A stretch of 64,000 nucleotides of DNA from Roseateles sp. XES5. Lineage in GTDB: Bacteria; Pseudomonadota; Alphaproteobacteria; Rhizobiales; Rhizobiaceae. The stretch spans positions 310,001 through 374,000 of the forward strand of contig NZ_CP084754.1 of NCBI RefSeq assembly GCF_020535545.1, written 5' to 3'. Position numbers and translations under genes: made by a program. Shown here piece by piece: positions 18,781 to 29,226 of this stretch; the stretch's first letter is position 1, and each line of letters begins with the position of its first letter. The notes beneath the pieces were generated by a model, which saw only the letters and a program-made list of their open reading frames with translations, did no database searches and was not told the DNA's origin.

Positions 18781-19686
18781 TCAGAGTTCCTTCCTGAGAT
18801 CGACGACCCGCAGCATGGCCGCGACGACCGCGCCCATCAGGATGGTCAGCACCACGCCGGCGACGGCGGCGAAGGCCCATTTCAGCGAACCGACCTGGGT
18901 GACGATGATGTTGCCGAGCAGGTTGACCTTGCGGCCGGAAAGGGCGGCGGAGGTGGCAAATTCACCGAGCACCATGACGGAGACGAAGATCGCGCCCACC
19001 ACAACGCCCGGCATGGAGAGCGGCAGGATGATGGTGCGGAAGATGCGCCAGAAGCCCGCGCCGAGATCCTGCGCCGCCTCGATGACCGAAGGATCGATGC
19101 GGCCGAGCATGAAGGCGATCGGCCCGACCATGAAGACGCAATAGATCTGCGTCATGCCGATGATGACGGAGAGTTCGGAGAACAGCAGCACCTCGATCGG
19201 CTGCGTGATGAGCCCGATCTTCATCAGGATCATGTTGATCGCCCCCTCCTTGCCGAGCATCGGCCGCCAGGCGAGCACGCGGATGAGGAAGGAGGTCCAG
19301 AACGGAATGACGCAGAGCACCAGCAGCGCCGTCGAGAGCGTCTTGTTCTTGACGAAGAGCCCGACGAAGAGAGCGGCCGGATAGCCGACGAGCAGCGTGG
19401 CGACCAGCACGATCAGCCAGATGCGGATCGTCGTCCAGAGCGCGCCGAGATAGGTCTCGGACGAGAAGAAGGTGACCCAGCTCTTCAGCGTCAGCGTCGG
19501 CTCAATCTTGAAGGTGGTCTGCGTCCAGAAGGAAACGTAGACCATCATCAGGATGGGGGCGACGAGGAAGAGCAGCATCCACAGGACGCCGGGAGCGAGC
19601 AGAAGGGCCGTGCGGTCGGGCTGCTTGCGGGTGGAAGGCGCCGCCGCTTCGACGGGCGTGTCATGGCTGGTGGCGGCCATCGTCAT
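18781..19686 (-). CDS. ABC permease, PotB/MetI type
   Basis: 301 aa with six predicted helices and an EAA loop (IEAAQDLGAGFWRIFRTIILPLSMPG). ATG 19686 has GGAG eight bases upstream; the Met two codons later is an alternative. It is partner of the PotC-like permease immediately downstream. The hydrophilic start (AATSHDTPVEAAAPSTRKQ) is cytoplasmic. Confidence 0.92.
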   Translation of the reverse strand: MTMAATSHDTPVEAAAPSTRKQPDRTALLLAPGVLWMLLFLVAPILMMVYVSFWTQTTFKIEPTLTLKSWVTFFSSETYLGALWTTIRIWLIVLVATLLVGYPAALFVGLFVKNKTLSTALLVLCVIPFWTSFLIRVLAWRPMLGKEGAINMILMKIGLITQPIEVLLFSELSVIIGMTQIYCVFMVGPIAFMLGRIDPSVIEAAQDLGAGFWRIFRTIILPLSMPGVVVGAIFVSVMVLGEFATSAALSGRKVNLLGNIIVTQVGSLKWAFAAVAGVVLTILMGAVVAAMLRVVDLRKEL

Positions 19687-19731
19687 CTCTCATTCTCCGG
19701 GTGGACAGGGGCGGGACCGGCGACTTGGGTT

Positions 19732-20805
19732 TCAATCGAAGACAAGGGCGTCCTCCCGTTTCCAGACGAGGGCGTAGCGGGCCTTCTCCTCGAAGGCTTC
19801 CGGCGCGGCATGGCTGAGATGGGTCTCCACCTCGAAGACGCGGCCGTCGTCGAGCGTGAAGAACGAGTTGATCGCCGCCCCGGAATACTCGCTGGCGACG
19901 AAGCTCGCCTCGATGCGCACCTCGTCGCCAGCGGCCGCCGCATCCCGGGGGCGGATTGCGACGCGGTCATAGCGGATGGCGTAGGCCGGCTTGCCGGACG
20001 TTTGCCGGGTGCCGCCCAGCGCCAGCCGGCCGACGGGGCTCTCGAAGGCATCGCCCGAAACCGCGCCGGGGAAAATGTTGTAGCAGTTGAGGAACCGCGC
20101 CACGTCGGCCGAGGCCGGGCGGCTGTAGAGCGTTCCGGCATCGGCCGACTGGGCGATGCGGCCGCGATCGAGGACCAGCACGGTATCGCCCATGGCCAGC
20201 GCCTCGGTCTCCGAGCCGGTGACATGGAGGAAGGTGACGCCGCAGCGCTCGCGGATGGTGCGCAGTTCGCCGCGCATGCGGGTGCGCAGATTGGCATCGA
20301 GCGCGCCGAGCGGCTCGTCGAGCAGCACCATGCTCGGTTCCGTCACCAGCGTGCGGGCAAGCGCCACGCGCTGCTTCTGGCCGCCGGAAATCTGCGTGAC
20401 CGCCCGGTCCTCCAGGCCCGAAAGACCGACGAGGCCGACCATGTCGCGCACCTTCGCGCTCACGACCTTCGGATCCGTCACCGGATCGACGGTGCGGTTC
20501 TCGAGGCCGAAGGCGATATTCTGCGCGACGCTCAGATGCGGGAAGAGAGCGAAGTTCTGGAAGACGAAGCCGATGCCGCGCTCATGCGGCGGCACGCCGT
20601 CGACGCGCTTGCCGGCAAAGAGGATTTCCCCGCCGTCCGGCTGCTCGAATCCGGCGATGACGCGCAGGAGCGTCGTCTTGCCCGATCCGCTCGGCCCCAG
20701 CAGCGAGACATAGGAATTTTCCGACAGCGCCGCATCGACGCCGGCAAGCGCCGGCACGCCGGAGAAGGCCTTGTGCACATTCTTCAGTTGGAGGACGGCT
20801 GACAC
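19732..20805 (-). CDS. ABC importer ATPase, PotA type (first copy)
   Basis: 357 aa from a GTG start at 20805 (GGGA upstream). Walker A GPSGSGKTTLLR, signature ISGGQKQRVALA, Walker [12 protein letters not shown] and a TOBE-type C-terminus are present. It is first gene of the 12-gene operon running to 8982. It differs from the second PotA-like ATPase in the same operon, notably SGGQK and the shorter N-terminus. Confidence 0.92.
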   Translation of the reverse strand: MSAVLQLKNVHKAFSGVPALAGVDAALSENSYVSLLGPSGSGKTTLLRVIAGFEQPDGGEILFAGKRVDGVPPHERGIGFVFQNFALFPHLSVAQNIAFGLENRTVDPVTDPKVVSAKVRDMVGLVGLSGLEDRAVTQISGGQKQRVALARTLVTEPSMVLLDEPLGALDANLRTRMRGELRTIRERCGVTFLHVTGSETEALAMGDTVLVLDRGRIAQSADAGTLYSRPASADVARFLNCYNIFPGAVSGDAFESPVGRLALGGTRQTSGKPAYAIRYDRVAIRPRDAAAAGDEVRIEASFVASEYSGAAINSFFTLDDGRVFEVETHLSHAAPEAFEEKARYALVWKREDALVFD

Positions 20806-21007
20806 TCTGTTCCCACCAGTTCAGGCCAGGATCTTTCGCGCAAGGCTCCGCAATCCATCGGACGCGCGAGGGCGGCCGAAGACGGCAAAAGGCTCCCGTT
20901 CGCGCCTCGATCAGAGGTGCGGCGTAGCGTCGATCCTGAGCATTTCGTTTCGTTCCACCTGCGACGCCTCTTCCGGGCGTCTTGTTATCAAAACCATTGC
21001 ATGAATG

Positions 21008-21023
21008 ATTTTTGTATTCAATA
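21008..21023. promoter_or_regulatory. Candidate GntR operator, site 1
   Basis: ATTTTTGTATTCAATA, identical to the site at 21238. The core TTG-TATT-CAA is an imperfect palindrome of the size bound by GntR/FadR dimers. It lies about 200 bp upstream of the imide-operon start. Confidence 0.55.
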
Positions 21024-21237
21024 GCCTTTTTAGAAATTTCTACCGTGAAGAGAAAACCGCTGCACGACCAAAGGATTCCCGCCGCGGACGCGCCCTCTTT
21101 GCGGCCGACGCTATCTCTTTTTCTGCTCATTCCCTGCGCATTGTGCGCAAAATTCAACCCTGCAGCTTAACCACAACCAACGCCGTCCGACTCGCCGCAC
21201 CCTTTCCGGCCCAGCACCTCAAGGCAAAGAATATTCA

Positions 21238-21253
21238 ATTTTTGTATTCAATA
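21238..21253. promoter_or_regulatory. Candidate GntR operator, site 2
   Basis: Same 16 bases as site 1, in the same orientation, 230 bp away and 80 bp before the regulator start. ATATTCAA just to its left adds a further half-site. The position fits autoregulation, with possible looping between sites. Confidence 0.55.
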
Positions 21254-21333
21254 ATCATTTATGTCATCCTTTCCTTACGGCGGAGAATGCGTCAGAGTGC
21301 GGCCCTCCAAGAGGCCGACGGATACGGGGATCC

Positions 21334-22344
21334 ATGAAAGACGAGCAGGCAGCCACCAGCACCCAGCGGCGCTACGCGATCGCCGAGGACGTGCTGCGCA
21401 GCAATATCGAAACGGGCACGCTGCCGCCCGGCCTCGTGCTGCTGGAAGGCCCCATCGCCGACATCCTGCAGACGTCCCGCGCGCCCGTGCAACGAGCGCT
21501 GCAGACGCTGGAGGCGGAAGGGCTCGTGCATCGCTTTTCCGGCCGCGGCTTCCTCGTCGGTCCACCCGGGGCCGATATCGAGCCGAACCGCACCGACATC
21601 AAGGCGCTCGGCCTGATCGTGCCGCGCCACGCGGACGAGGCCCTGCAAAGCCGCTCCTCCTGGGAGCGCATCTACAACCAAGTCGAGGCGGATGTGGCGG
21701 GCTGCGTGGTCTTCGGGCGCTACCGCATCATCGAGATGGAGATCGCCAACCATTTCAATGTCAGCCGCACCGTCGTGCGCGACGTGCTGACGCGCCTGCG
21801 CGAACGCGGGCTGGTGCGCAAGAACCAGAGCTCGCACTGGATCGCCGGTCCCCTCACCGCGCAGACGGTGAAGGATCATTTCGTTCTGCGCGCGATGCTT
21901 GAGCCATCGGCGATCCGCCTTGGTGCGCGCGCCGTCAGCCAGGCGCGGCTGGAGGCGCTGCTGAAGCGCCTGCGCGCCGCCGAGGAGACGAGCGCCACCG
22001 GCTCGCTGCGTGAAAGCGAGGCCATCCAGACCGAGTTCATCGAATGCTGTGTGCTGGCCGCACCGAACGAACGGCTGAAGGATCTCGTACGCAACAACCT
22101 GCTGCCCGTGACGGCGACCGACCGGCTGCTGCGCCGCCTCGGCCTGCCGGGCGATCCCGCCATCATCACGGAACTGCGGCTGGTGGCCGAGCTTCTGCTG
22201 CGCGGAGCGACGGAATCGGCGGTCTCGATGATGGAAACCCATCTCGAAGCCTCGCTGAACCGCACCATCGCGCAGATGAAGATCGTCGCGATCATTCCGG
22301 GACCGGGCGTCACGGCGGCATATCTCACGCCCATTCTCGACTGA
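21334..22344 (+). CDS. GntR-family regulator with two winged-helix domains
   Basis: 336 aa. Residues about 12-75 form one GntR winged helix (RRYAIAEDVLRSNIETGTL through APVQRALQTLEAEGLVHR). Residues about 105-170 form a second (MEIANHFNVSRTVVRDVLTRLRERGLVRK). A helical effector domain of the FCD type follows. Tandem DNA-binding domains are uncommon in GntR proteins and fit recognition of extended or paired sites. It is divergent from the imide operon and is the obvious candidate regulator of it. The ligand is probably a substrate or hydrolysis product. Confidence 0.88.
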   Translation: MKDEQAATSTQRRYAIAEDVLRSNIETGTLPPGLVLLEGPIADILQTSRAPVQRALQTLEAEGLVHRFSGRGFLVGPPGADIEPNRTDIKALGLIVPRHADEALQSRSSWERIYNQVEADVAGCVVFGRYRIIEMEIANHFNVSRTVVRDVLTRLRERGLVRKNQSSHWIAGPLTAQTVKDHFVLRAMLEPSAIRLGARAVSQARLEALLKRLRAAEETSATGSLRESEAIQTEFIECCVLAAPNERLKDLVRNNLLPVTATDRLLRRLGLPGDPAIITELRLVAELLLRGATESAVSMMETHLEASLNRTIAQMKIVAIIPGPGVTAAYLTPILD

Positions 22345-22397
22345 GCGGGAAGAGCATGTCCAAAGCCGCCGTCGCTCCGTAGACACAGCGCCCTCCC

Positions 22398-23369
22398 CTA
22401 GGCCAGCGCTTCGCGCAGCCGTTCAAGCCCGGCCTGGCGCGCCTTGCGCGCCGCCAGCGCCTCTTCCATCGTCACCTTGACGAAGCGGGTGGGCGTGTGC
22501 GGCTGGAGCTGGCCGATCAGGTCCATGTCGGCGGAAATGACCGTCCCGACCATGAAATAGCCGCCGCCGGAAACGGCATCCCGGTGCAGGATGATCGGCT
22601 CCGTGCCGCCGGGCACCTGGATCGATCCGTAGGGATAGCAGCTGTCGACGATGTTGGACGGGTCGGAACCGGCCCCGAAAGGCTGCTCACGATCGACGAA
22701 GTCGAGCTTGCGGCCCCCCTTGAAGCGATAGCCCATGCGGTCCGCCTCGTTCGCCACCTTCCATTCGTCGGCAAAGAAATTCTGCTGCGATTCCTCCGTC
22801 ACGCGGTGCCAGTAGAGGCCGGGAAGCACCCGCAATTCCGCCGGAAGGCCGGGCCTGCGGCGCAGCGTCTCGGGCACGCTCCTGCCCTCGCCGGCAAGGC
22901 TGCCCTTGCCGACCGGCAGTTCGTCGCCGGCCGCCAGCGGCCGGCCCTTGTAGCCGCCGAGTGCGCCGATCGGGTAGGTCGAGCGGCTGCCGAGCGCTTC
23001 CGGCACATCGATGCCGCCGGAAACGGCGATGCAGATCCGTGCCCCGGATTTCAGGAAATCGAAGGTCAGCGTCTGGCCGGCCTTGACCTTGAAGGCGGTC
23101 CAGCCCGGCTGGGAAACGCCGTCGACCTTGGCCGGCATGTCCGCGCCGGTGACGGCAACCAGCGCGTCCTCGGTGAATTCCAGCTTCGGGCCGATGAAGA
23201 CGGCCTCCAGTCCGGCAGCCCCCTCGTCGTTGCCGACGAGCAGGTTCGCCGCGCGCATGGCGAGGCGGTCCATCGCCCCGCCGACGGGAATGCCGAGATG
23301 GAAGTAACCCGGGCGGCCGAGATCCTGGACGGTGGTCGCAAGACCGTGATGGAGAACCTTAATGGCCAT
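22398..23369 (-). CDS. pxpC: Biotin-dependent carboxyltransferase / 5-oxoprolinase subunit PxpC
   Basis: 323 aa of the KipA/PxpC family (VLHHGLATTVQDLGRPGY start, GIPVGGAMD, LEAVFIGPKLEF). In E. coli PxpA, PxpB and PxpC together hydrolyse 5-oxoproline to glutamate with ATP. The same fold forms the carboxyltransferase part of urea carboxylase. It overlaps pxpB by 11 bp and ends a five-gene operon (pxpA, carrier, carboxylase, pxpB, pxpC). Confidence 0.92.
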   Translation of the reverse strand: MAIKVLHHGLATTVQDLGRPGYFHLGIPVGGAMDRLAMRAANLLVGNDEGAAGLEAVFIGPKLEFTEDALVAVTGADMPAKVDGVSQPGWTAFKVKAGQTLTFDFLKSGARICIAVSGGIDVPEALGSRSTYPIGALGGYKGRPLAAGDELPVGKGSLAGEGRSVPETLRRRPGLPAELRVLPGLYWHRVTEESQQNFFADEWKVANEADRMGYRFKGGRKLDFVDREQPFGAGSDPSNIVDSCYPYGSIQVPGGTEPIILHRDAVSGGGYFMVGTVISADMDLIGQLQPHTPTRFVKVTMEEALAARKARQAGLERLREALA

Positions 23370-24233
23370 TGATCATGCCCTCCAGCTTGGCATTGGTGCC
23401 GTCGATGTCGTTCTGGAATTCCCGGAGGTCGAAGCTCACCTCGCGGATCGGCGGGGCAAAGCGCCCCCTGTCGACATCTTCCACGGCCTGATCGTAGGCG
23501 TCGCGGTCGATCGGCTTGAACTTCACGATATCGCCCGGGCGGAAGAAGACCATGAAATCCCGCAGGTAGCTCGTCGTCTGCGTGGGATCGAAGATCGGCA
23601 TGGGCGTGATGCCGAACATCTGGTAACCGCCCGCGCCGCGCACCGAATAGATGCAGCCGAAACAGCCGCCGTGGCCGACCGTGAGGCGCGGCGTATCCGT
23701 GCGCGGCCGCAGGTATTTCGGCACCTGGATCTGCCGCTTGCGCTCCACCATCTGATACATGAAGGGCAGGCCCGCGACGAAGCCGACCATGGACACGAAC
23801 CAGGGCGAGCCGGAATGCGCGCCGACGAAGTCATCGACAGAACCGTAGCCGTTGATGCGCGCGGCATAGTCGAGGTCGGTGCCCGCCGGCTCCTGGTGAC
23901 GCTCGCGAAAGCGCATCAGGGTCTCGTGCGTCCAGGGATCGTTGTAGAAGACCGGGATTTCGACGATGCGCGTCTTCAGCACCGGCTCGGCCCGTTCCGC
24001 CGCACCCTCGATCGCCTTCACTTCCTTCAGCACGTCGTCGGGATGGATGACATCGGGATTGAACTTGATCTGGAAGGAGGCATTGGCCGGGCAGATCTCG
24101 GTGACGCCCCTGATCCCGCTTTCCCTGACACCCTTGGCCATGGAGAGACTCTTGAAGAAGGCCTCCAGCGACATTTCCTCGCTGCATTCGACGAAGAGGT
24201 GCTCGTCGCCCCCGAATGTGTATCTGGTGCTCA

Positions 24234-24234
<1 letters not shown>
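23359..24234 (-). CDS. pxpB: 5-oxoprolinase subunit PxpB (KipI family)
   Basis: 291 aa from the ATG at 24234, which shares one base with the carboxylase stop (TGATG). KipI-family features include GGDEHLFVECSEEMS, HSGSPWFVSMVGFVAGLPFMY and RTDTPRLTVGHGGCFG. Partner of PxpC: the two are fused in many organisms and correspond to the C-terminal part of urea carboxylase. It is slightly longer than the usual 220-240 aa, with an extra N-terminal portion. Confidence 0.9.
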
Positions 24235-25615
<1,381 letters not shown>

Positions 25616-25619
<4 letters not shown>

Positions 25620-25858
25620 GCCTCCACCTCGGCGATCACCTGGCCCGCCATGACGGGCTCCTCGTTGTCGACGAGGAAGGTAATGTTCCTGCCCTCGACG
25701 CCGGCCGGCACTTCCTGGAAGGTCTTCATGACCTCGATGAGCCCGATCGCCTCGCCGCTCGCGACGCTGTCGCCATCCGCCTTGAACGGCGGCACGTCCG
25801 GCGAGGACGCCCGGTAGAACGTGCCCGGCAGGGGGGATCTGATCTCGATCTTGCTCAT
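25616..25858 (-). CDS. Small biotin carboxyl carrier protein
   Basis: 80 aa from ATG 25858 with GGAGAG upstream. It is a single biotinyl domain with the target lysine Lys45 in EVMKT, and SPLPGTFY near the N-terminus. It lacks the long proline-rich N-terminal region of AccB, so it is a minimal carrier. It accepts carboxyl from the adjacent carboxylase; PxpB/PxpC are the likely transferase partners. Confidence 0.9.
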
Positions 25859-25882
25859 GATGTCTCTCTCCACTTTGTAAGG

Positions 25883-26659
25883 TCAGCGCGCGGCCATGGC
25901 CGAAACCGGCGCAATGCGAATGCCTGCTCCCACCAGAGCCTCGCGCATCTGGCGCACGATCTCGAAGGCGCCGAGCGTATCGGAATGGAAGCAGATGGAT
26001 TCAAACGCGATGTCGATGTCGTTGCCCTTGACGGTCCGCACCTTGCCCTCCTGGCAGGCACGCAGGACCTTGCGGGCAATGGCGGCCGGATCGGGCCGCC
26101 CGGCATCGCGGGTGAAGACGATGGAGCCGCTGTCGTCGTAGTCGCGGTCGGCATAGAACTCGCGCACCACGGGCTGCCCCGCCTCCCGGGCCGCCCGGAA
26201 CGTCGCCGAACCGCCCATGCAGAAGATGGAGGCATTCGGCTCGACCGTGCGCATGTATTGCACGAAGATCTGCGAAAGCTCCGGATTGACCGCCATTTCC
26301 ATATAGAGCGCACCGTGGGGCTTCACGTGCTGCAGGCGCACGCCGTGCCGGTGGGCGAATTCCCTGATGGCGCCGACCTGGTAGATCACGTCATTGACGA
26401 GTTCCTTGGCCGTGCCAGCGATCTTGCGGCGGCCGAAGCCCTGGAGATCGTTGTAGCCGGGATGGGCGCCGATGCCGACGCCATGCTCGGCCGCCAGCCG
26501 CACCGTCTCGTCCATCAAGTTCGGGTCGCCGGCATGGAAGCCCGCGGCGATATTGGCGGAACTGATCAGCGGCATCAGGCAGGCGTCATCGGTATCGCCG
26601 ACGCGCCAGCGACCGAAGGCCTCGCCCATGTCGCAATTGATATCGACGACCTCACGCAC
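25883..26659 (-). CDS. pxpA: 5-oxoprolinase subunit PxpA (LamB/YcsF family)
   Basis: 258 aa. The family hallmark is [20 protein letters not shown] at the N-terminus, followed by [22 protein letters not shown] and VKPHGALY. PxpA is the ring-opening subunit of bacterial 5-oxoprolinase. It is first gene of the operon, with a 220-bp regulatory region shared with the divergent LysR gene. The presence of biotin enzymes leaves open a different cyclic amide as substrate. Confidence 0.93.
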   Translation of the reverse strand: MREVVDINCDMGEAFGRWRVGDTDDACLMPLISSANIAAGFHAGDPNLMDETVRLAAEHGVGIGAHPGYNDLQGFGRRKIAGTAKELVNDVIYQVGAIREFAHRHGVRLQHVKPHGALYMEMAVNPELSQIFVQYMRTVEPNASIFCMGGSATFRAAREAGQPVVREFYADRDYDDSGSIVFTRDAGRPDPAAIARKVLRACQEGKVRTVKGNDIDIAFESICFHSDTLGAFEIVRQMREALVGAGIRIAPVSAMAAR

Positions 26660-26743
26660 TGCCTCTTCCCCGCTTTTTTCTCCACCAAGGACACGCTAGG
26701 CCCTTTACCTCCTTTTGAAAAATTATATTTTCATATCCATGAA

Positions 26744-26763
26744 TTCTGAAAATCAGAACGGTA
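26744..26763. promoter_or_regulatory. Candidate LysR binding site, promoter-proximal arm of a 15-bp inverted repeat
   Basis: TTCTGA-AAA-TCAGAA (26744-26758) is a perfect 6+3+6 palindrome. Bases 26749-26763 (AAAATCAGAACGGTA) reappear inverted at 26857-26871. It lies between divergent pxpA and lysR. Confidence 0.6.
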
Positions 26764-26856
26764 CGCCTCTTTTTGTTGCATCGCAAAATCATGATAAAAC
26801 AAAAGGATAAGGCGAATTCGTCTGTATTGGCCCGACTTGGCGCTCAATTCGCAATC

Positions 26857-26871
26857 TACCGTTCTGATTTT
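26857..26871. promoter_or_regulatory. Candidate LysR binding site, second arm
   Basis: TACCGTTCTGATTTT is the exact reverse complement of 26749-26763. It sits 8 bp before the ATG of the LysR gene, where binding would repress the regulator's own expression. Confidence 0.6.
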
Positions 26872-26879
26872 TCGATACC

Positions 26880-27815
26880 ATGTCGCAACAAACCAGAAGG
26901 ACGTGCACAGCCTTGACGCTCAGCCTCCGCCAGATCCGCTACTTTGTCGCGACCGCAGAACTCGGCCAGATTTCGCAGGCCGCCATCGACCTCTCCATCT
27001 CCCAGTCCGCCGTCACGACGGCCATCAAGGAACTCGAGCGGACCGTCGGCGTCAGCCTGTTCCTGCGCACGCCGCACGGCATGGACCTGACGCCCGCCGG
27101 GCGGCAGTTTCTGTCGCACGCCTACGAGATCCTGAAGAAGGTGGACGAGGCGACGCATCTCAATGTGGTCAGCAGCGAGATCGAGGGCACGCTCACCGTC
27201 GCGGCGACCTATACCGTGATCGGCTACTTCCTGCCGCTGCATATCGAGCGGCTGCGCCGGCTGTTTCCAAGGCTTGAAATCCAGCTTTTCGAGCTCAACC
27301 GCGAATCCATCGAAGAAGGGCTCCTCAGCAACCGCTACGACATGTCGGTGCTGCTGACCTCGAACATCCTGAACCCGGCACTGGTGACCGAGAAGGTGCT
27401 GAGCTCGACGCGCCGGCTCTGGCTGCCGGCGCAGCATCCGCTGCTGCAGGCCGAAACGGTGGGACTAAGGGAAATCGCCGACGAGCCCTACATCATGCTG
27501 ACGGTCGACGAGGCCGCCCATTCCGCCCTCAAATACTGGAGCGCCACGCCCTACCAGCCGCGCGTGATCCTGCGCACGTCGTCGGTGGAGGCGGTGCGCT
27601 CGCTGGTCGCCAACGGCCAGGGCGTCGCCATCCTCTCCGACATGGTGCACCGGCCCTGGTCGCTCGAGGGCCGGCGCATCGAGACGGTCAATATCAGCGA
27701 TCCCGTGCCCGCCATGGACGTCGGTCTCGCCTGGCGGCGGAACATGGAGCTGACGCCGCCCATGCTCGCCTTCCGCTCCTATTTCCAGCAGGCCTTCCAC
27801 CTGCCGGAACGCTGA
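26880..27815 (+). CDS. LysR-family regulator of the oxoprolinase-like operon
   Basis: 311 aa from ATG 26880; no strong ribosome site, and a downstream TTG in front of TLSLRQIRYF is an alternative start. Winged HTH (LRQIRYFVATAELGQISQAAIDLSISQSAVTTAIKELE) and a LysR effector domain are present. It is divergent from pxpA and shares with it a region carrying inverted sites. Its TGA abuts the NCS1 permease stop with no base between. Probable regulator of pxpA-C and perhaps the permease/hyuAB genes. Confidence 0.88.
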   Translation: MSQQTRRTCTALTLSLRQIRYFVATAELGQISQAAIDLSISQSAVTTAIKELERTVGVSLFLRTPHGMDLTPAGRQFLSHAYEILKKVDEATHLNVVSSEIEGTLTVAATYTVIGYFLPLHIERLRRLFPRLEIQLFELNRESIEEGLLSNRYDMSVLLTSNILNPALVTEKVLSSTRRLWLPAQHPLLQAETVGLREIADEPYIMLTVDEAAHSALKYWSATPYQPRVILRTSSVEAVRSLVANGQGVAILSDMVHRPWSLEGRRIETVNISDPVPAMDVGLAWRRNMELTPPMLAFRSYFQQAFHLPER

Positions 27816-29171
27816 TCAGCCCGCGGCGAGGAACCACGAGCGCCGTGCCTGCGTGAGGCCCGCCGCATAGATCACGAAGGCGATGAGCGCGGTCGCCGGC
27901 GCCGAGAGCTCGGCATAGGCCCCGCCCCAGACATGGAGCCAGATCCCGACGGCGGCCGCGACGAACCAGGCGGCGATGCCGAGGGGATTGAAGGCCGGCA
28001 CATGGCTGGAGCGATATTCGATAACGCTGCCGACGAGGGCCGCGTAGCGGTCGATCAGGATATGCGCCATGGCGACGGCGACCCAGGCGACGACGAAGAT
28101 GCCCTGATAGGCGAGCGCCGAGAGCAGGTAGGTGAAGACGTCGGCCAGCATCAGCACATAGACGATGGCGCCGACCGCGACGGCCCAGCCGATGCGCCCG
28201 AAGGGCAGCCGGCCGAAGAGCTGGACAAGCGCCTCCAGGTTCACGGCGGCAAGGTAGTAGTTCGCCGTGTTGACACGCGTCTGCGTGACCCAGACGAAGA
28301 GCAGGCCCCAGATGCCCATGAGCTTGAGGAGCGCCAGCAGCACGCTGACCTCGGAGAGCGCGCCAAGATCCGGCACCGTGCCGATCATGAACATGCCGAA
28401 GAGACCGCTCACCAGGAAGGCCATGGCATAGAAGGGCGTGCCGAAATTGAACCAGGCATGATAGCCGGCATCCTCCTCGCGGCCGAAGCGGGCATAGTCG
28501 AAGGTGAACATCATCAGCACCCAGACGCCCATGTAATAGACGAAGCAGGACCACCAGCCACCGGCCGGCGCGCCGGCTTCCGGACCGAGGTTCAGCCACC
28601 TGTCGCTATAGCCGTATTCCCCGATGGCGAGCACGACCGCGACGACGAGGCCGAGGATGTAGAAAGGCAGCAGCACGCCGTTGAACTTGTCGAGCCAGGT
28701 CTGGATGCTGCCGAAGATCAACGGCACGCTGTAGAGCACGACGATCAGCGCGGCGAGCGGATAGGAGATCGACGGCAGGATCGTGGTGATGCCGACGGCA
28801 ATCACCGATCCTTCGAAGACGGCATAGTAGATGGCCGTGGCGCAGAAGATCAGCGTCGCCAGCCCCGCCCCGACATTGCCGAACAGCACGCGTGAAAACA
28901 GCGCCACAGACAACCCGGTGCGGATGGCGAAACGGCTCAGCACCGCATTGACGACGCCATAGACGACGATCGACAGCACGATGCCGATGATGGCGTTGCG
29001 CGTGCCGAAATTGAGCGCCATGGCGGCGCCGACGACGATGTAGAAGACCGCGCTGCACACCGCCCACCAGGCCATGGTGAGCGCGCCTTTCGGCATGCGC
29101 GCAAGCGGCGGCACCGCCATATTGGAAAAATCCGAGCTATCGCCCTCGGCGGCCGATGGATTGCCTGCCAT
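27816..29171 (-). CDS. NCS1-family nucleobase/hydantoin-type permease
   Basis: 451 aa with about 12 hydrophobic helices. The layout and motifs are those of the cytosine permease (CodB)/NCS1 family, including FGTRNAIIGI, FSRVLFGNVGAG and NTANYYLAAVNLEAL. NCS1 carriers take up cytosine, allantoin, hydantoins and other small ring amides by H+ or Na+ symport. It lies 55 bp downstream of hyuA on the same strand, so hydantoin or a related cyclic amide is the likely substrate. Confidence 0.9.
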   Translation of the reverse strand: MAGNPSAAEGDSSDFSNMAVPPLARMPKGALTMAWWAVCSAVFYIVVGAAMALNFGTRNAIIGIVLSIVVYGVVNAVLSRFAIRTGLSVALFSRVLFGNVGAGLATLIFCATAIYYAVFEGSVIAVGITTILPSISYPLAALIVVLYSVPLIFGSIQTWLDKFNGVLLPFYILGLVVAVVLAIGEYGYSDRWLNLGPEAGAPAGGWWSCFVYYMGVWVLMMFTFDYARFGREEDAGYHAWFNFGTPFYAMAFLVSGLFGMFMIGTVPDLGALSEVSVLLALLKLMGIWGLLFVWVTQTRVNTANYYLAAVNLEALVQLFGRLPFGRIGWAVAVGAIVYVLMLADVFTYLLSALAYQGIFVVAWVAVAMAHILIDRYAALVGSVIEYRSSHVPAFNPLGIAAWFVAAAVGIWLHVWGGAYAELSAPATALIAFVIYAAGLTQARRSWFLAAG

Positions 29172-29194
29172 TCCCGTCCCTCCCTGTTGCAGAC

Positions 29195-29223
29195 GGCCGC
29201 CCCGCCACGAAGCGGGGCCGGCC
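29195..29223 (-). other. Hairpin between hyuA and the NCS1 permease gene
   Basis: GGCCGCCCCGC pairs with GCGGGGCCGGCC, a 7-bp core stem plus four further pairs with one bulged base, loop CACGAA. It begins four bases past the hyuA stop. It may stabilise hyuA mRNA or act as a partial terminator before the permease. Confidence 0.5.
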
Positions 29224-29226
29224 TTC

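Larger units (their letters stand above)
20806..21333. other. Regulatory intergenic region between imide operon and GntR gene
   Basis: 528 bp with no supported gene. It separates divergent transcription units and is AT-rich around 20990-21050 and 21225-21270, where two identical 16-bp sites lie. The region should hold both promoters. An open frame at 21005-21337 has no ribosome site and no recognisable protein character. Confidence 0.65.

Noticed and set aside
18613..20802. 729-aa plus-strand frame across the permease and ATPase genes
   Set aside because: Asp/Glu/Arg/His-rich antisense frame over clear PotA/PotB/PotC genes.
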